The notes: generated from the sequence alone by a model not told the origin. Numbered from the stretch's first letter, positions 8,904 through 18,412 are shown. The stretch is DNA of 64,000 nt from CAVSWT01 sp963731745 (GCA_963731745.1 CAVSWT010000014.1:62001-126000); one strand, 5' to 3'. Numbers and translations are program-made.

Positions 8904-10133
8904 GTGTCGATAACTGAAGCAAAGACCATTCTAACACAATTTGTAAACTCTGCTCCCCCATCCATATATGGCTCCGAAAAAATCACTTTTTTTGCTGAAA
9001 ACATTAAGAATTTGGAGCCACAACAAAGAGTTGTTTTAAAGCAATTAATAGATAAATTACTTACTGAGATGATTGAAAGAGATGCTTCGGATATTGAAAT
9101 AGGCGGACATGGTAATGAAAATTTTATTTGGCTGCGTGTTTTTGGCAAAAAACAAAGAATTAAAGAATTACCTCAGTTTACAGAAGATGAAGCAACTGTA
9201 ATCATATTAAGTCTTTTGAACGCAAATCAACTTAAAATGCTTACCTTAACTAGAAATTTGGATTTTAGTTATACATTTCTATATGAAAGAAAAAATACTA
9301 AAGTTAGGTTTAGAGCTGACGCATATTATGATCTCGACACATTGTGTTTAAATATGAGAGCTATAAATGCCACAATAAGGCCTCTGAGCTCACTGGAATT
9401 TCATCCTAATGCAGTTAAAGCAATGAGCCACTCGTATATTAAGTTTGGATTGTCTTTGGTTACGGGAATTACTGGTTCTGGTAAATCAACCACACTTGAT
9501 TCAATTATAGATGCACACAATGATGTCTCTCCTGCTCATGTTGTTATTATTGCTTCACCAATTGAATATGTGCATGAATCAAGAATGGCTATTATACGTC
9601 ATCGAGAAGTTGGCCGTGATGTATTAACTTTCAAGGATGGTGTTATTCAAGCATTGAGGCAAGATCCTGATATTATAGTTATTGGTGAAATGAGAGATCC
9701 GGATACTATAATGGCAGCACTAGAAATTACCGATACTGGTCATAAAGTTTTTTCAACTCTGCACACTTCTTCCGCAGTTGAATCTATCGATAGAATAATT
9801 GCGGAGATGCACCCGAATGAACAAGAACGTGTAAGAAATAGACTAGCAGATGTACTAATTTCCGTAGTATCTCAAAAATTAGTTCCTAGCTTAGATGGCA
9901 AACGGGTTATGGCAAAAGAAGTATTAATTGTAAATCCTAATGTTAGAGCCGCAATTAAAAATAATAACACAAGTGAAATATATATGATGATAAATCAAAG
10001 CGGATCTGCAGGAATGATAACCTTGGAACAAGATTTGAAGAGGTTATATCTTTCGAAGAAAATATCACTTGATACAGCTGTTGCGTATGCAAATAACAAA
10101 ACAAGAATTCAACAAATTTTATCGGCGGTTTAA
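8904..10133 (+). CDS. pilT: PilT/PilU-like retraction ATPase
   Basis: A hexameric ATPase of the PilT type, which depolymerises pili and powers twitching; about 409 residues. Visible motifs: DASDIEIGGHG near 60-70 (N-domain), Walker A GITGSGKST near 190, Walker B DPDIIVIGEMRD near 257, His box STLHTSSAVESIDRI near 285, and VRAAIKNNNTSEIYMMI near 350, a diverged form of the PilT AIRNLIRE element. There are no cysteine pairs, unlike the assembly ATPase. The frame can also start at GTG 8895; GTG 8904 (MSITEAKT) is preferred as it removes an odd extension, but no strong ribosome site decides it. An AT-rich 140-bp gap precedes it. It is followed immediately by the PilMN-like gene, whose TTG start abuts its stop. 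Confidence 0.88.
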   Translation: MSITEAKTILTQFVNSAPPSIYGSEKITFFAENIKNLEPQQRVVLKQLIDKLLTEMIERDASDIEIGGHGNENFIWLRVFGKKQRIKELPQFTEDEATVIILSLLNANQLKMLTLTRNLDFSYTFLYERKNTKVRFRADAYYDLDTLCLNMRAINATIRPLSSLEFHPNAVKAMSHSYIKFGLSLVTGITGSGKSTTLDSIIDAHNDVSPAHVVIIASPIEYVHESRMAIIRHREVGRDVLTFKDGVIQALRQDPDIIVIGEMRDPDTIMAALEITDTGHKVFSTLHTSSAVESIDRIIAEMHPNEQERVRNRLADVLISVVSQKLVPSLDGKRVMAKEVLIVNPNVRAAIKNNNTSEIYMMINQSGSAGMITLEQDLKRLYLSKKISLDTAVAYANNKTRIQQILSAV

Positions 10134-11672
10134 TTGAAACCATTAGTTTGTTTTTATTGCGAAGGCGGTGATAGTAAGATTGCCGTTATCAGCAAGGAAA
10201 AAGATAAACTAAAACTTCACCGGGCTGGTTCTTTTGAAGTGCTGCAGAGTCATCTTGATCTTGAAGAAGGTGTTTCTGATTTAAGCATTGAAGGTGAAGA
10301 ATTAGAGTTTGAAAAAATTGAAAAAGCTACTCCACAGACAGCAGCGCTTGGAGTTTCAAGTCAAAGTTTAATCAGTTCTTTTCTTAGAGGGATTAATTTA
10401 AATAATCATTTATTTATTCCTGGATTAACTGAGCCTTCAATTTATTATCATATCTATGATGGCACTAAAGCAACAAAGAGTAAAAAAGTTTCAGACGATA
10501 TCATCGAAGATATTCGCGAGACAAAAAACCTTTCTATTGATCCCGAAAATCTAGGCTATATAGAATTAACTGACAAAACTTTATTAACTGCTTTCTTAAG
10601 CGGCGATGTACCCTGCCTTCAATTAATCAATTCTATTGCAAGATTTAATGGAAAAAGATATTATAAAATTCCAACTATAAAAAGTGCGGAAATTTCGTTA
10701 GCCTATTATGTGGCGAAAAGAAAAAAGTTTTTCCCGGATGATAACTCTTTAGTTGTTTACATAGGTAAAGAATACAGCAAGCTCGTTTTTCTGCAAGGTC
10801 GAAAACTGAAGCATATCGGAACCACGCTTGATATAGGCACTGTAAATCTTCATACATATGATGTATACTTTTCAAAGATTCTTCTAGAAATGGAGAATGG
10901 TGGCATATCTTCTCTTGACAACATTGTTGTTTGCGGGGAAGATGATTCTGAAAATTTGGTTCTTTCCTTTTATGGTACTTTCCCTGAGGCTAATGTTTCT
11001 CGTCTTGATTTTGATGATATAAATATGAGTAGCCTTGACGAAGAATCAAGAGAGAAAATTTCTTCTTTTACTGTTCCGCTTGCAATAGCAACAGATTATT
11101 ATGATGACTTGGCTGGCGAACATAAAGGAATAACATTGCTTCCAAAATTTGTTAAAGAACAGCAAAAGTTCTTCCAGTTTAGTTGGCATGGATATGTAAT
11201 ATTAGCATTATTATTTGTTGCTGCATTTTATATTACTCAAAAAATATTGTCCAATAAAAAAGAAATGAATGAGTTGGATTCTCAAATTACGCAACAAACC
11301 ATTTTATTAAGGCAAAACCAAGAAATTCTTAATCAAATAAATGGACTGGAAGGCAAGATTAGCGGCTTCGATCAAACTCAAGCTATATTGGATTCTATTT
11401 CTGTTGGTGCCGAAGTATGGAGTGAAGTACTTAAGGATTTTTCAAAATTCTTTGCAACAAGAAAGAATTTATGGCTGACAAGATTAGTAAAAGATCAGGA
11501 GAATTCCGTTTCTGTTGAAGGATATGCTCTTGATAAAAATGTATTAACTGACTTTGCTTATTCAATAGAATCCGCCCAGCTAAAGAATATTATGTACGAA
11601 GAATTAAGAGACAAGGGTATATTTAAGTTTACATTAACTTTTAATTTATTAAACTACCCAAAAAAGAAATAG
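10134..11672 (+). CDS. PilM-PilN fusion-like pilus alignment protein
   Basis: A 512-residue protein combining two alignment-complex parts. Residues about 1-335 resemble the actin-fold PilM: a strand with YCEGGDSKIAVI, a central part ending in LAYYVAKRKKF, and VVYIGKEYSKLVFLQGRKLK then TTLDIG, like the second phosphate region of the family. A single membrane helix (about 351-369, GYVILALLFVAAFYITQKIL) follows, then a coiled coil and a C-terminal domain (WSEVLKDFSKFF, LWLTRLVKDQ, VSVEGYALDK) with the ferredoxin-like pattern of PilN. Separate PilM and PilN proteins normally bind each other, so fusion is mechanically sensible. TTG start directly after the previous stop; the next gene starts at the base after its own stop, so translation is probably coupled. 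Confidence 0.75.
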   Translation: MKPLVCFYCEGGDSKIAVISKEKDKLKLHRAGSFEVLQSHLDLEEGVSDLSIEGEELEFEKIEKATPQTAALGVSSQSLISSFLRGINLNNHLFIPGLTEPSIYYHIYDGTKATKSKKVSDDIIEDIRETKNLSIDPENLGYIELTDKTLLTAFLSGDVPCLQLINSIARFNGKRYYKIPTIKSAEISLAYYVAKRKKFFPDDNSLVVYIGKEYSKLVFLQGRKLKHIGTTLDIGTVNLHTYDVYFSKILLEMENGGISSLDNIVVCGEDDSENLVLSFYGTFPEANVSRLDFDDINMSSLDEESREKISSFTVPLAIATDYYDDLAGEHKGITLLPKFVKEQQKFFQFSWHGYVILALLFVAAFYITQKILSNKKEMNELDSQITQQTILLRQNQEILNQINGLEGKISGFDQTQAILDSISVGAEVWSEVLKDFSKFFATRKNLWLTRLVKDQENSVSVEGYALDKNVLTDFAYSIESAQLKNIMYEELRDKGIFKFTLTFNLLNYPKKK

Positions 11673-12578
11673 ATGAATCGAAAAATTAAAAATTCATTAG
11701 GTCTATTAGCTTTACTTATATTGATACTTATCGCAGGTGGTATTTATATTTTTATAATTCAGCGCGGAGATTTAAAAGCTAAAAATGATAAATTACAAAA
11801 ATTAAAAGTTAATGATTACAATACAGAGCAGTTAACATCGCAATATCAAGAACTTTTAAAACGATCAGCTGTCTTAGACTCGGTATTAGCAACTCGGAAA
11901 TTTAATATACCACAGAATATTTCTTCGATTAAGTTTTTCACTTTTATAAATAATATCTCTTCGTGGTTCTCATCTAATACACAAATAAGTACTGAGTTTT
12001 TAAACCGGGGCCAAGACAAAGAATTTTATTATTATGAATATAGGTTATCAGGCGGTGCAGAATTTAATGATCTCTATAAATTAGTTTATGCACTTGAGCA
12101 AAGTAAAGAACTCAAAAAAATAAAAACAATAACTTTAACTAATTTAATCTCAACTGATGAAGATGGATATCCGCATTTTCTCGTAAACTATACAATATTA
12201 AGTCATGTTTATTTTTCCGCCAATGATAGATTTGCAAGTACCGGAAAATTGGAAAATAACTTAACCGCACCATCTTTGTATGATATATTCTATCCGTTAA
12301 TCAGAAACGAAATTCCTCCAAATACAAATTTCTTATTAGATGTTCAAGGAGCAAAACTTCTTGCTTTAATTCCTGAAGGCGCGTTTATTGCTGATAGTAA
12401 GGGAAATAGCTATTTACTTTGGGAAGGTGATGAAGTTTATCTTGGTTATTTAACTAAAATTGATTATAAAAATAATAGAGTGAGTTTTGTGCTTAATAAA
12501 GGCGGGATTATTGAGAAAGTTGAGCTGGATTTAGAAAGTGAAAAAAATAAGAACAATAAATTAGAGAAATTAAAATGA
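11673..12578 (+). CDS. PilO-like (with PilP-like tail) alignment protein
   Basis: A 301-residue protein with one membrane helix at residues about 9-31 (LLALLILILIAGGIYIFII), a coiled coil (about 33-70) and a periplasmic domain containing FNDLYKLVYALEQSKELKKI, as in PilO, which pairs with PilN. The C-terminal 80 residues (LLDVQGAKLLALIPEG, FIADSKGNSYLLWEGDEVYLG, IDYKNNRVSFVLN) look like the small beta-domain of PilP that touches the secretin. A PilO-PilP merger is therefore likely but is judged from pattern only. It overlaps the secretin gene by the four bases ATGA. Confidence 0.65.
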   Translation: MNRKIKNSLGLLALLILILIAGGIYIFIIQRGDLKAKNDKLQKLKVNDYNTEQLTSQYQELLKRSAVLDSVLATRKFNIPQNISSIKFFTFINNISSWFSSNTQISTEFLNRGQDKEFYYYEYRLSGGAEFNDLYKLVYALEQSKELKKIKTITLTNLISTDEDGYPHFLVNYTILSHVYFSANDRFASTGKLENNLTAPSLYDIFYPLIRNEIPPNTNFLLDVQGAKLLALIPEGAFIADSKGNSYLLWEGDEVYLGYLTKIDYKNNRVSFVLNKGGIIEKVELDLESEKNKNNKLEKLK

Positions 12579-13831
12579 AAAAGATTATTACATCATTAGC
12601 ATTTGTATTAATTTTTATATCTTTTGCATATCCTCAAAATTATCTCGAAAGATCACTAAAGAAAGGTTTTACAAATCCAGACGAAATGGTGACACTATCG
12701 CCTACTTTATCTTTTGACAGCGCAATCGAATTATTAAGTAAGGTAAGTGAAAAATTAACCGGTAAAAGAATCGTATCAACTGTAACTTCCGCCAGCCCAA
12801 TTAATATTGAATTAAAAAATATGCCTTACGATAAAGCATTAACTATAATAGTTCAGATGAATGGATTAATGTATGAAGAAAAAGAAGATGTAATTGTAGT
12901 CAAGAAAAAAAATGAACCTGAATCAGAAAAACATACTCCCGAAACTTATGCTGCAGTAGATTCGCGAGAAGTAAAAATTTCGGCCGTCTTTTTTGAATTA
13001 AATACAACTGCAGCCAGACAAAGAGGCTTCGATTGGAAATTTTTACTTTCAAAGCAAGGTTTGGATTGGGGCGGTAAAATTGGGATTGACCAAGACAAAC
13101 TTGCTGCAGCACAAAGTAACGCATCCACTGATCAATTAGGGCCCGAATTTGAATTAAATACAAAAACCAAATTTGATGTAGGAGGTTTCTACGGAACAGC
13201 CTATGGGATTTTTAAGTTCTTTGAGAATGAGAACTTAGGTGAAATTATAGGCAGCCCCAATATCACAGTAAGAGACCGCACAAAAGGTAGAATTCAAGTA
13301 GGCTCAGATATCTCAGTAAAGCAACGAGATTTTGCCGGAAATGTTATTGAAAATTTCTTCTCCACGGGCACAATAATTGAAGTTACCCCTTATATCTATA
13401 AAGAAGATGATGTTAGCTATATTCTTTTAGATGTAAGTGTGGAAAGAAGTTCTTATGTGCCGGATCCGACCACCACAATAATAAATAAGACAACAGCGAA
13501 AACTCAGGTTTTATTATTAAATGGTGAAGAAACAGTAATCGGCGGCTTGTTCTTAAATGAAGATACAAAAGTTAGAACCGGAATACCCTTTCTTAAAGAT
13601 CTTCCGTGGTGGGTTTTCGGAATACGTTATTTAGCAGGCTCTGACGAAACCAGCACAAACAAAAAAGAACTTGTTATTTTATTAAAAGCAGACTTAGTTC
13701 CAACATTAAAAGAAAGGTTAGAATCACCAAAGTTAACATCATCACCAGTTCAGAAAGAAATAAAGAATTATAGAGATAGAGTTAAGTATTATCAATTTGA
13801 ACAATCGGAAACTAGCGAAACAAAAAAGTGA
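12575..13831 (+). CDS. pilQ: Secretin (PilQ/GspD family), short form
   Basis: The outer-membrane channel through which the filament exits. At 418 residues it is much shorter than usual PilQ or GspD. A signal peptide (1-20) is followed by one N0/STN-like domain (about 40-110: LSFDSAIELLSKV, then INIELKNMPYDKALTIIV), a short linker and the secretin core (about 125-390): DSREVKISAVFFELN, GSPNITVRDRTKGRIQVG, TGTIIEVTPYIYKEDD, TTAKTQVLLLNGEETVIGGL and the late GIPFLKDLPWWVFG. No N1/N3 ring-building repeats or AMIN domains are seen. The core signature makes the family assignment strong. It overlaps the preceding gene by four bases, and its stop overlaps the ATG of the following receiver gene. Confidence 0.9.
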   Translation: MKKIITSLAFVLIFISFAYPQNYLERSLKKGFTNPDEMVTLSPTLSFDSAIELLSKVSEKLTGKRIVSTVTSASPINIELKNMPYDKALTIIVQMNGLMYEEKEDVIVVKKKNEPESEKHTPETYAAVDSREVKISAVFFELNTTAARQRGFDWKFLLSKQGLDWGGKIGIDQDKLAAAQSNASTDQLGPEFELNTKTKFDVGGFYGTAYGIFKFFENENLGEIIGSPNITVRDRTKGRIQVGSDISVKQRDFAGNVIENFFSTGTIIEVTPYIYKEDDVSYILLDVSVERSSYVPDPTTTIINKTTAKTQVLLLNGEETVIGGLFLNEDTKVRTGIPFLKDLPWWVFGIRYLAGSDETSTNKKELVILLKADLVPTLKERLESPKLTSSPVQKEIKNYRDRVKYYQFEQSETSETKK

Positions 13832-14193
13832 TGAGATCAATCCTGATAGTTGATGACGATATCAATTTGTGCAAGGCCCTTAATGAAGAATTGATAGAAG
13901 TCGGATACGAAACAGAATATGTTAACAGTGGTGATGACGCATTAGATTTTCTAGCCCGCAATGCTGTAGATCTTATACTATTAGATCTAAAAATGCCAAA
14001 GAAAGACGGCTTTGAAGTTTTAAAAGAACTACAGCAAAGGAAAACCACTTCTAAAATAATAGTCCTCACTGCATATACTGATGTTAAAAGCGCGATTGAT
14101 TCAGCACGAATGGGTGCTAATGATTTTATTAGCAAACCATACGATTTGGATGAGCTTTTATTAACAATCAAGAATGTTCTTCAGAAAGATTAA
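13831..14193 (+). CDS. Single-domain response regulator (CheY-like)
   Basis: A 120-residue stand-alone receiver. It has the acidic pair in ILIVDDDINL, a phospho-acceptor Asp in LILLDLKMPKKDG, the conserved Thr/Ser region IIVLTAYTD and a Lys in FISKPYDLDEL. There is no output domain, so it probably works by protein contact, as CheY-like proteins do in pilus motility systems. The frame can be opened from GTG 13828; ATG 13831 is preferred because it overlaps the secretin stop (TGATG), the usual coupling geometry. It is followed four bases later by a large hybrid kinase, a likely phosphodonor. Confidence 0.88.
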   Translation: MRSILIVDDDINLCKALNEELIEVGYETEYVNSGDDALDFLARNAVDLILLDLKMPKKDGFEVLKELQQRKTTSKIIVLTAYTDVKSAIDSARMGANDFISKPYDLDELLLTIKNVLQKD

Positions 14194-14196
14194 TTA

Positions 14197-17100
14197 ATGA
14201 AAATAAGTTATCGAATTTTAATCGCAAATTTTGCGATTGTGGGACTAATATTAGTCAGTTCAGCAATAGCATTCTATTCTTTAATATATAATGTACTTGC
14301 TTCACAGCAATCAAAAATTTTACTACATTCAGTAAGCAATTTTAGTTCATCCTATCGCCAAGCAATGCAAGAAACTGAAGATGATTTTCTTTACCTATTT
14401 AATAACAAAAAAGATTACGTTTTCAGCAATTCAAATTTATCTGAGAGAAGCATCGATTTTATTTTCAAAGCTGACGAAAAATCACCAAATTCACTTTCAA
14501 TTATATCTTCAAAAAATATAGTATATGTCCCAGATAAAAAATTAACATTAAAAGAATTTCTCGAATATAATCCTCAAGCGGTAATAAAAATCTACCACAC
14601 TCAGCAAGGCGAGCTATATTATTACGGAAGGATTATTACAGGTGAATTTTTATCAGAATTCTCAAAAAAAATTGGGAGCGAGATTGCTATTATCTGGAAT
14701 AATTCCACTGCGGAGCTTTCAAACCCACTTGTTAATGAAAAATATCTTTTCTTATTGAATGAGATTTATGAAAAACTTTCAACAAAAAAGACTTATGAAG
14801 TATACATAAATGAAAATAACACAGCGGATATTATTGCCGCTTTAGCAAAACCATCTGGTAACTTTGAATATTCAAATAATTTAAAATTTCTTATTTATTC
14901 AACGTTAACCGAAATTAGCGAATTAAGATCAAGCCTATTATATATTTTAATTATCGTGGGTATTGCCGGCATTATATTATCACTCATTTTAACTTTTCTT
15001 TTCACAGATAAAATTAGAAAACATATCCGCGAATTAAGTAATGCCACAGAGATTACTAAAGAAGGTAACTTTAAAAATAAAATTACTTTTCAAAGTAAAG
15101 ACGAACTCGGTGACTTAGCTGGCGCATTTAATTCAATGATAGATGAGCTAGATAAAAAACAAAAAATGGAGAAAGATTATTCCGACTTTATTACTCTCAT
15201 TAATCAAAATCCAACTTTGAAGGAAATTTCTGAAGCAGCGTTAACTAAAATTATTAAGGCTTGTAATTTTATTATTGGTTCGTTATATCACGTTGAAGAA
15301 GAAGGGATAACTTTAGGAAGTTGTTATGGCTGGAAAGCCGATTCACCATTTGATAAACAAAATGAATTTTTTAATACCGTTCTTAAAACCAAAGAAACTT
15401 TAGAAATAAATATTGAACATGAATTTCCTATTATTTCAACCGGTATAGTAGATGTAGAAATAAAAAACATTCTGATTCTGCCAGTACTTTATAACAATAA
15501 AATAATCTCTATTTTAGTTCTGGGCTCTGTCAAAAAAGCTTCTCATCAAGCCAAAGACTATCTTGAAAAAATCAATCCACAATTAGCAATAGGATTAACT
15601 AATGCATCTGCTTTGGTGCAGCTTGAGAATTTTGTTTCGGAACTTAAAAGACTGAACGAAGATTATCTGCAGCAAAATGATCAGATAAAAAAGCAGAATG
15701 TTTCACTTGTTGAATTGCATAATAAACTTCAAGAAAAAGCAGATGAATTGGAAATTCAAAAACTAAAAGCAGAAGATGCAACTACACTAAAATCACAGTT
15801 TTTAGCCAATATGTCACATGAACTTCGCACACCGATGAATTCGATTCTGGGACTTACGAAGGTAATTATTGATGACTCCAGTATAAATAAACATAATAAA
15901 GAAAGACTTGAGGTAATTTATAATAGCGGCAAAAGATTAATGAATTTGATAAATGAAATATTAGACTTATCAAAAATAGAATCAGGCCGGATGGAAATAA
16001 ATGAAGATGAAGTTCCTATAAATGAACTTATAAATGAAATTGAAGCTTTCGTTTACCCATTAATCAATACCAAGAAGTTGAATTATAAAACCAATTGTTT
16101 GATCGACAGAAATACGGTTGTGAAATCTGATAGAGTTAAAGTAAGCCAGGTTATTATGAACTTACTAAGCAATGCAATTAAGTTCACGAACGAAGGATTG
16201 ATTGAGCTAGAAATAAGTGCTGAAGAAGAAGATTTAATATTTAAGATTAAAGACACAGGCATAGGAATATCTGAAGAAAATCAAAAAATAATTTTTGAAG
16301 AATTTAGGCAAATTGATGGTACGAACACTAGAAAATATGGAGGTACTGGTCTGGGTTTATCGATATCCCAAAAAATCTCAACTCTTTTGAATGGAAGGCT
16401 AGAATTAGCTAGCGAACCTGGTAATGGCTCTACATTTGTATTTACTATTCCATTTAATTTTATCCAAGTCAGAACATCAAATCAAAATAAGGCGGCTAAC
16501 AATTCTATTTTGCCGACGCAAATTAATAAAACAATTTTAGTAATTGAAGATTTACCTTCCGTAAAACATACAATCGGTCAATATTTAAACTCTAAAGGTT
16601 ACGATACGGAATTTGCCGATGATGGGAAAACCGGGATCGAAAAAGCGATTCAACTTAACCCATTTGCGATTACTTTAAATGTAATGATGCAAAATAAAAA
16701 TGGATGGAATATTTTAAAAGAACTCAAAGAAAATGAAAAGACCAAAAATATTCCTGTTATTCCTATTTCGATTTTAGGCGATAAAAATCTTGGTTATGGT
16801 TTGAACGCCTATGAATATATGATTAAACCATTTTCAATTGATACACTTAATATTATTCTTGATCAACTTAAAAATAATTCAAAAAGAAAAGTAGAAAAAA
16901 TTGTTCTTGTTGACGATGATGAGTTAGAATTTGAAAAATTCAAAGCTGAGTTTAATAACGAAAATATTAAAATCCATTACATCAAGGATAGTGAAATTGC
17001 TTTTAGTAAAATTTTAGAAATTCAACCTGATTTAATAATCATTGATTTAATTATGCCTAATGTAGATGGAATTACTTTATCGCATAAATTAAAGACTAAT

Positions 17101-17727
17101 CGTGAAACAAAGCATATCCCCATAATTATAAGTACAGCTAAGGATTTAACAAGAGAAGAAGTTAATTCATTACAAAATATAGTTGAAGAAATTACAATAA
17201 AAAGTAACGGCCATCCTTTGGACGTTCTAAAAGTTGTTAGAGATAGAATCAGATTTCAAGAAGCAAAAATAATAGATGAAGATAATGAGTTAGAAATCGG
17301 AGATGAATTTAGCCTGACAGAAGATGATAGTTTGATGCAATATGATTCTTCAAATGAAATCTTAGTTGTTGATGATGACCCTGATTCTCTATTTATGTTA
17401 AATGAGTTATTGAAATCGCAAAATTATAAAACTAGACTTGTAAAAAATGGCCTTGAGTGCCTGGAATATTTAGAAAAGAGAATACCCAGCCTGATCCTTC
17501 TAGATATAATGATGCCTGAGATGGATGGTTTTCAAACTATTCAAAGAATTAAAGAAAATAAAAAGTGGTCAAACATTCCTGTATTTGCGGTTACTGCCAA
17601 AGCCATGGTTAATGATAAAGTAGTAATTTATAAGCATGGCTTTGATGACTATATAACAAAACCGGTTGAACAGTCTATTCTTTTAACAAAAATTGAAGAA
17701 ATTTATAACAAATTAAAGCCAGTATAA
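14197..17727 (+). CDS. Hybrid sensor histidine kinase with HAMP, GAF and three receivers
   Basis: A 1176-residue inner-membrane sensor. Two membrane helices (about 6-35 and 247-270) bracket a 210-residue periplasmic domain; HAMP (271-325), a GAF-like domain (about 330-480) and a coiled coil follow. The HisKA domain has MSHELRTPMNS with His541; HATPase motifs are NLLSNAIKF, IKDTGIGIS and GGTGLGLSIS. Three receivers complete it: about 775-890, 897-1010 and 1050-1176. Receivers 2 and 3 have acceptor Asp950 (IIIDLIMP) and Asp1103 (LLDIMMPEMDG), but in receiver 1 the position is Asn828 (ITLNVMMQ). It lies four bases after the CheY-like gene and one base before the next receiver gene, making a three-gene signalling tail on the filament operon. 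Confidence 0.92.
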   Translation: MKISYRILIANFAIVGLILVSSAIAFYSLIYNVLASQQSKILLHSVSNFSSSYRQAMQETEDDFLYLFNNKKDYVFSNSNLSERSIDFIFKADEKSPNSLSIISSKNIVYVPDKKLTLKEFLEYNPQAVIKIYHTQQGELYYYGRIITGEFLSEFSKKIGSEIAIIWNNSTAELSNPLVNEKYLFLLNEIYEKLSTKKTYEVYINENNTADIIAALAKPSGNFEYSNNLKFLIYSTLTEISELRSSLLYILIIVGIAGIILSLILTFLFTDKIRKHIRELSNATEITKEGNFKNKITFQSKDELGDLAGAFNSMIDELDKKQKMEKDYSDFITLINQNPTLKEISEAALTKIIKACNFIIGSLYHVEEEGITLGSCYGWKADSPFDKQNEFFNTVLKTKETLEINIEHEFPIISTGIVDVEIKNILILPVLYNNKIISILVLGSVKKASHQAKDYLEKINPQLAIGLTNASALVQLENFVSELKRLNEDYLQQNDQIKKQNVSLVELHNKLQEKADELEIQKLKAEDATTLKSQFLANMSHELRTPMNSILGLTKVIIDDSSINKHNKERLEVIYNSGKRLMNLINEILDLSKIESGRMEINEDEVPINELINEIEAFVYPLINTKKLNYKTNCLIDRNTVVKSDRVKVSQVIMNLLSNAIKFTNEGLIELEISAEEEDLIFKIKDTGIGISEENQKIIFEEFRQIDGTNTRKYGGTGLGLSISQKISTLLNGRLELASEPGNGSTFVFTIPFNFIQVRTSNQNKAANNSILPTQINKTILVIEDLPSVKHTIGQYLNSKGYDTEFADDGKTGIEKAIQLNPFAITLNVMMQNKNGWNILKELKENEKTKNIPVIPISILGDKNLGYGLNAYEYMIKPFSIDTLNIILDQLKNNSKRKVEKIVLVDDDELEFEKFKAEFNNENIKIHYIKDSEIAFSKILEIQPDLIIIDLIMPNVDGITLSHKLKTNRETKHIPIIISTAKDLTREEVNSLQNIVEEITIKSNGHPLDVLKVVRDRIRFQEAKIIDEDNELEIGDEFSLTEDDSLMQYDSSNEILVVDDDPDSLFMLNELLKSQNYKTRLVKNGLECLEYLEKRIPSLILLDIMMPEMDGFQTIQRIKENKKWSNIPVFAVTAKAMVNDKVVIYKHGFDDYITKPVEQSILLTKIEEIYNKLKPV

Positions 17728-17728
17728 T

Positions 17729-18412
17729 ATGAAAAAAATTTTAGTAATTGATGATCTGCCTGAAAATGTATTTCTGATTCAAGATAGACTTGAACATGAA
17801 GGTTTTGATGTTATTACAGCTTATGACGGTCAAAGCGGTATTGAAAGGTGTATAAATGAAAAACCAGATTTGGTTTTATTGGATGTTATGATGCCGGAAA
17901 TATCTGGTCTCGAAGTATGCAAACATTTAGTGAATAATTCAGCAACTACTACGATTCCAATCATTTTAGTAACCGCAAAATCCACTGCTGAGGACACAAA
18001 GGAAGGACTTGAAGCAGGAGCTTTTGATTATATAAAAAAACCTTTCAATAGGATTGAACTAATCGCCAGAGTAAACTCCGCCTTAAAGTTTTCCGATATG
18101 CAAAAGAAATTATTAGTAGCCGAACAAAAAAGTACGTTTTCTGCGACAATGGTTACCGCTAATCACAAAATTAAACAGCCATTGACTTTGATTAGTCTTT
18201 CATCAGCCGCTATAAAAAGAGAACTGCAAAAAGAGGAAGTAGTAAAAGAAAATATTTTAAACAGGCTGAGCTTTATTGAGGGTGGAATCAAAGAGATAAG
18301 TGATGTTCTAAATGATTTAAGTTCAGTAAAAACACCGGAATTTTCTAACTATGTAAAAAATATTAAAATGGTTGATATAGATAAAAACAACAGAGAGGGG
18401 AAATTAGATTAA
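17729..18412 (+). CDS. Response regulator with a DHp (HisKA-like) domain but no ATPase domain
   Basis: A 227-residue protein. The receiver (1-122) is canonical: ILVIDDLPENV, LVLLDVMMPEISG, ILVTAKS and DYIKKPFN. A helical hairpin follows with ATMVTANHKIKQPLTLI, an H-box-like sequence with His146, and a second helix (RLSFIEGGIKEISDVL), i.e. a histidine-kinase dimerisation domain. No N, G1 or G2 boxes follow before the stop, so it cannot bind ATP by itself; it could serve as a phosphotransfer partner of the hybrid kinase before it. The C-terminal nine bases overlap the end of the convergent kinase gene on the minus strand. Confidence 0.8.
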   Translation: MKKILVIDDLPENVFLIQDRLEHEGFDVITAYDGQSGIERCINEKPDLVLLDVMMPEISGLEVCKHLVNNSATTTIPIILVTAKSTAEDTKEGLEAGAFDYIKKPFNRIELIARVNSALKFSDMQKKLLVAEQKSTFSATMVTANHKIKQPLTLISLSSAAIKRELQKEEVVKENILNRLSFIEGGIKEISDVLNDLSSVKTPEFSNYVKNIKMVDIDKNNREGKLD

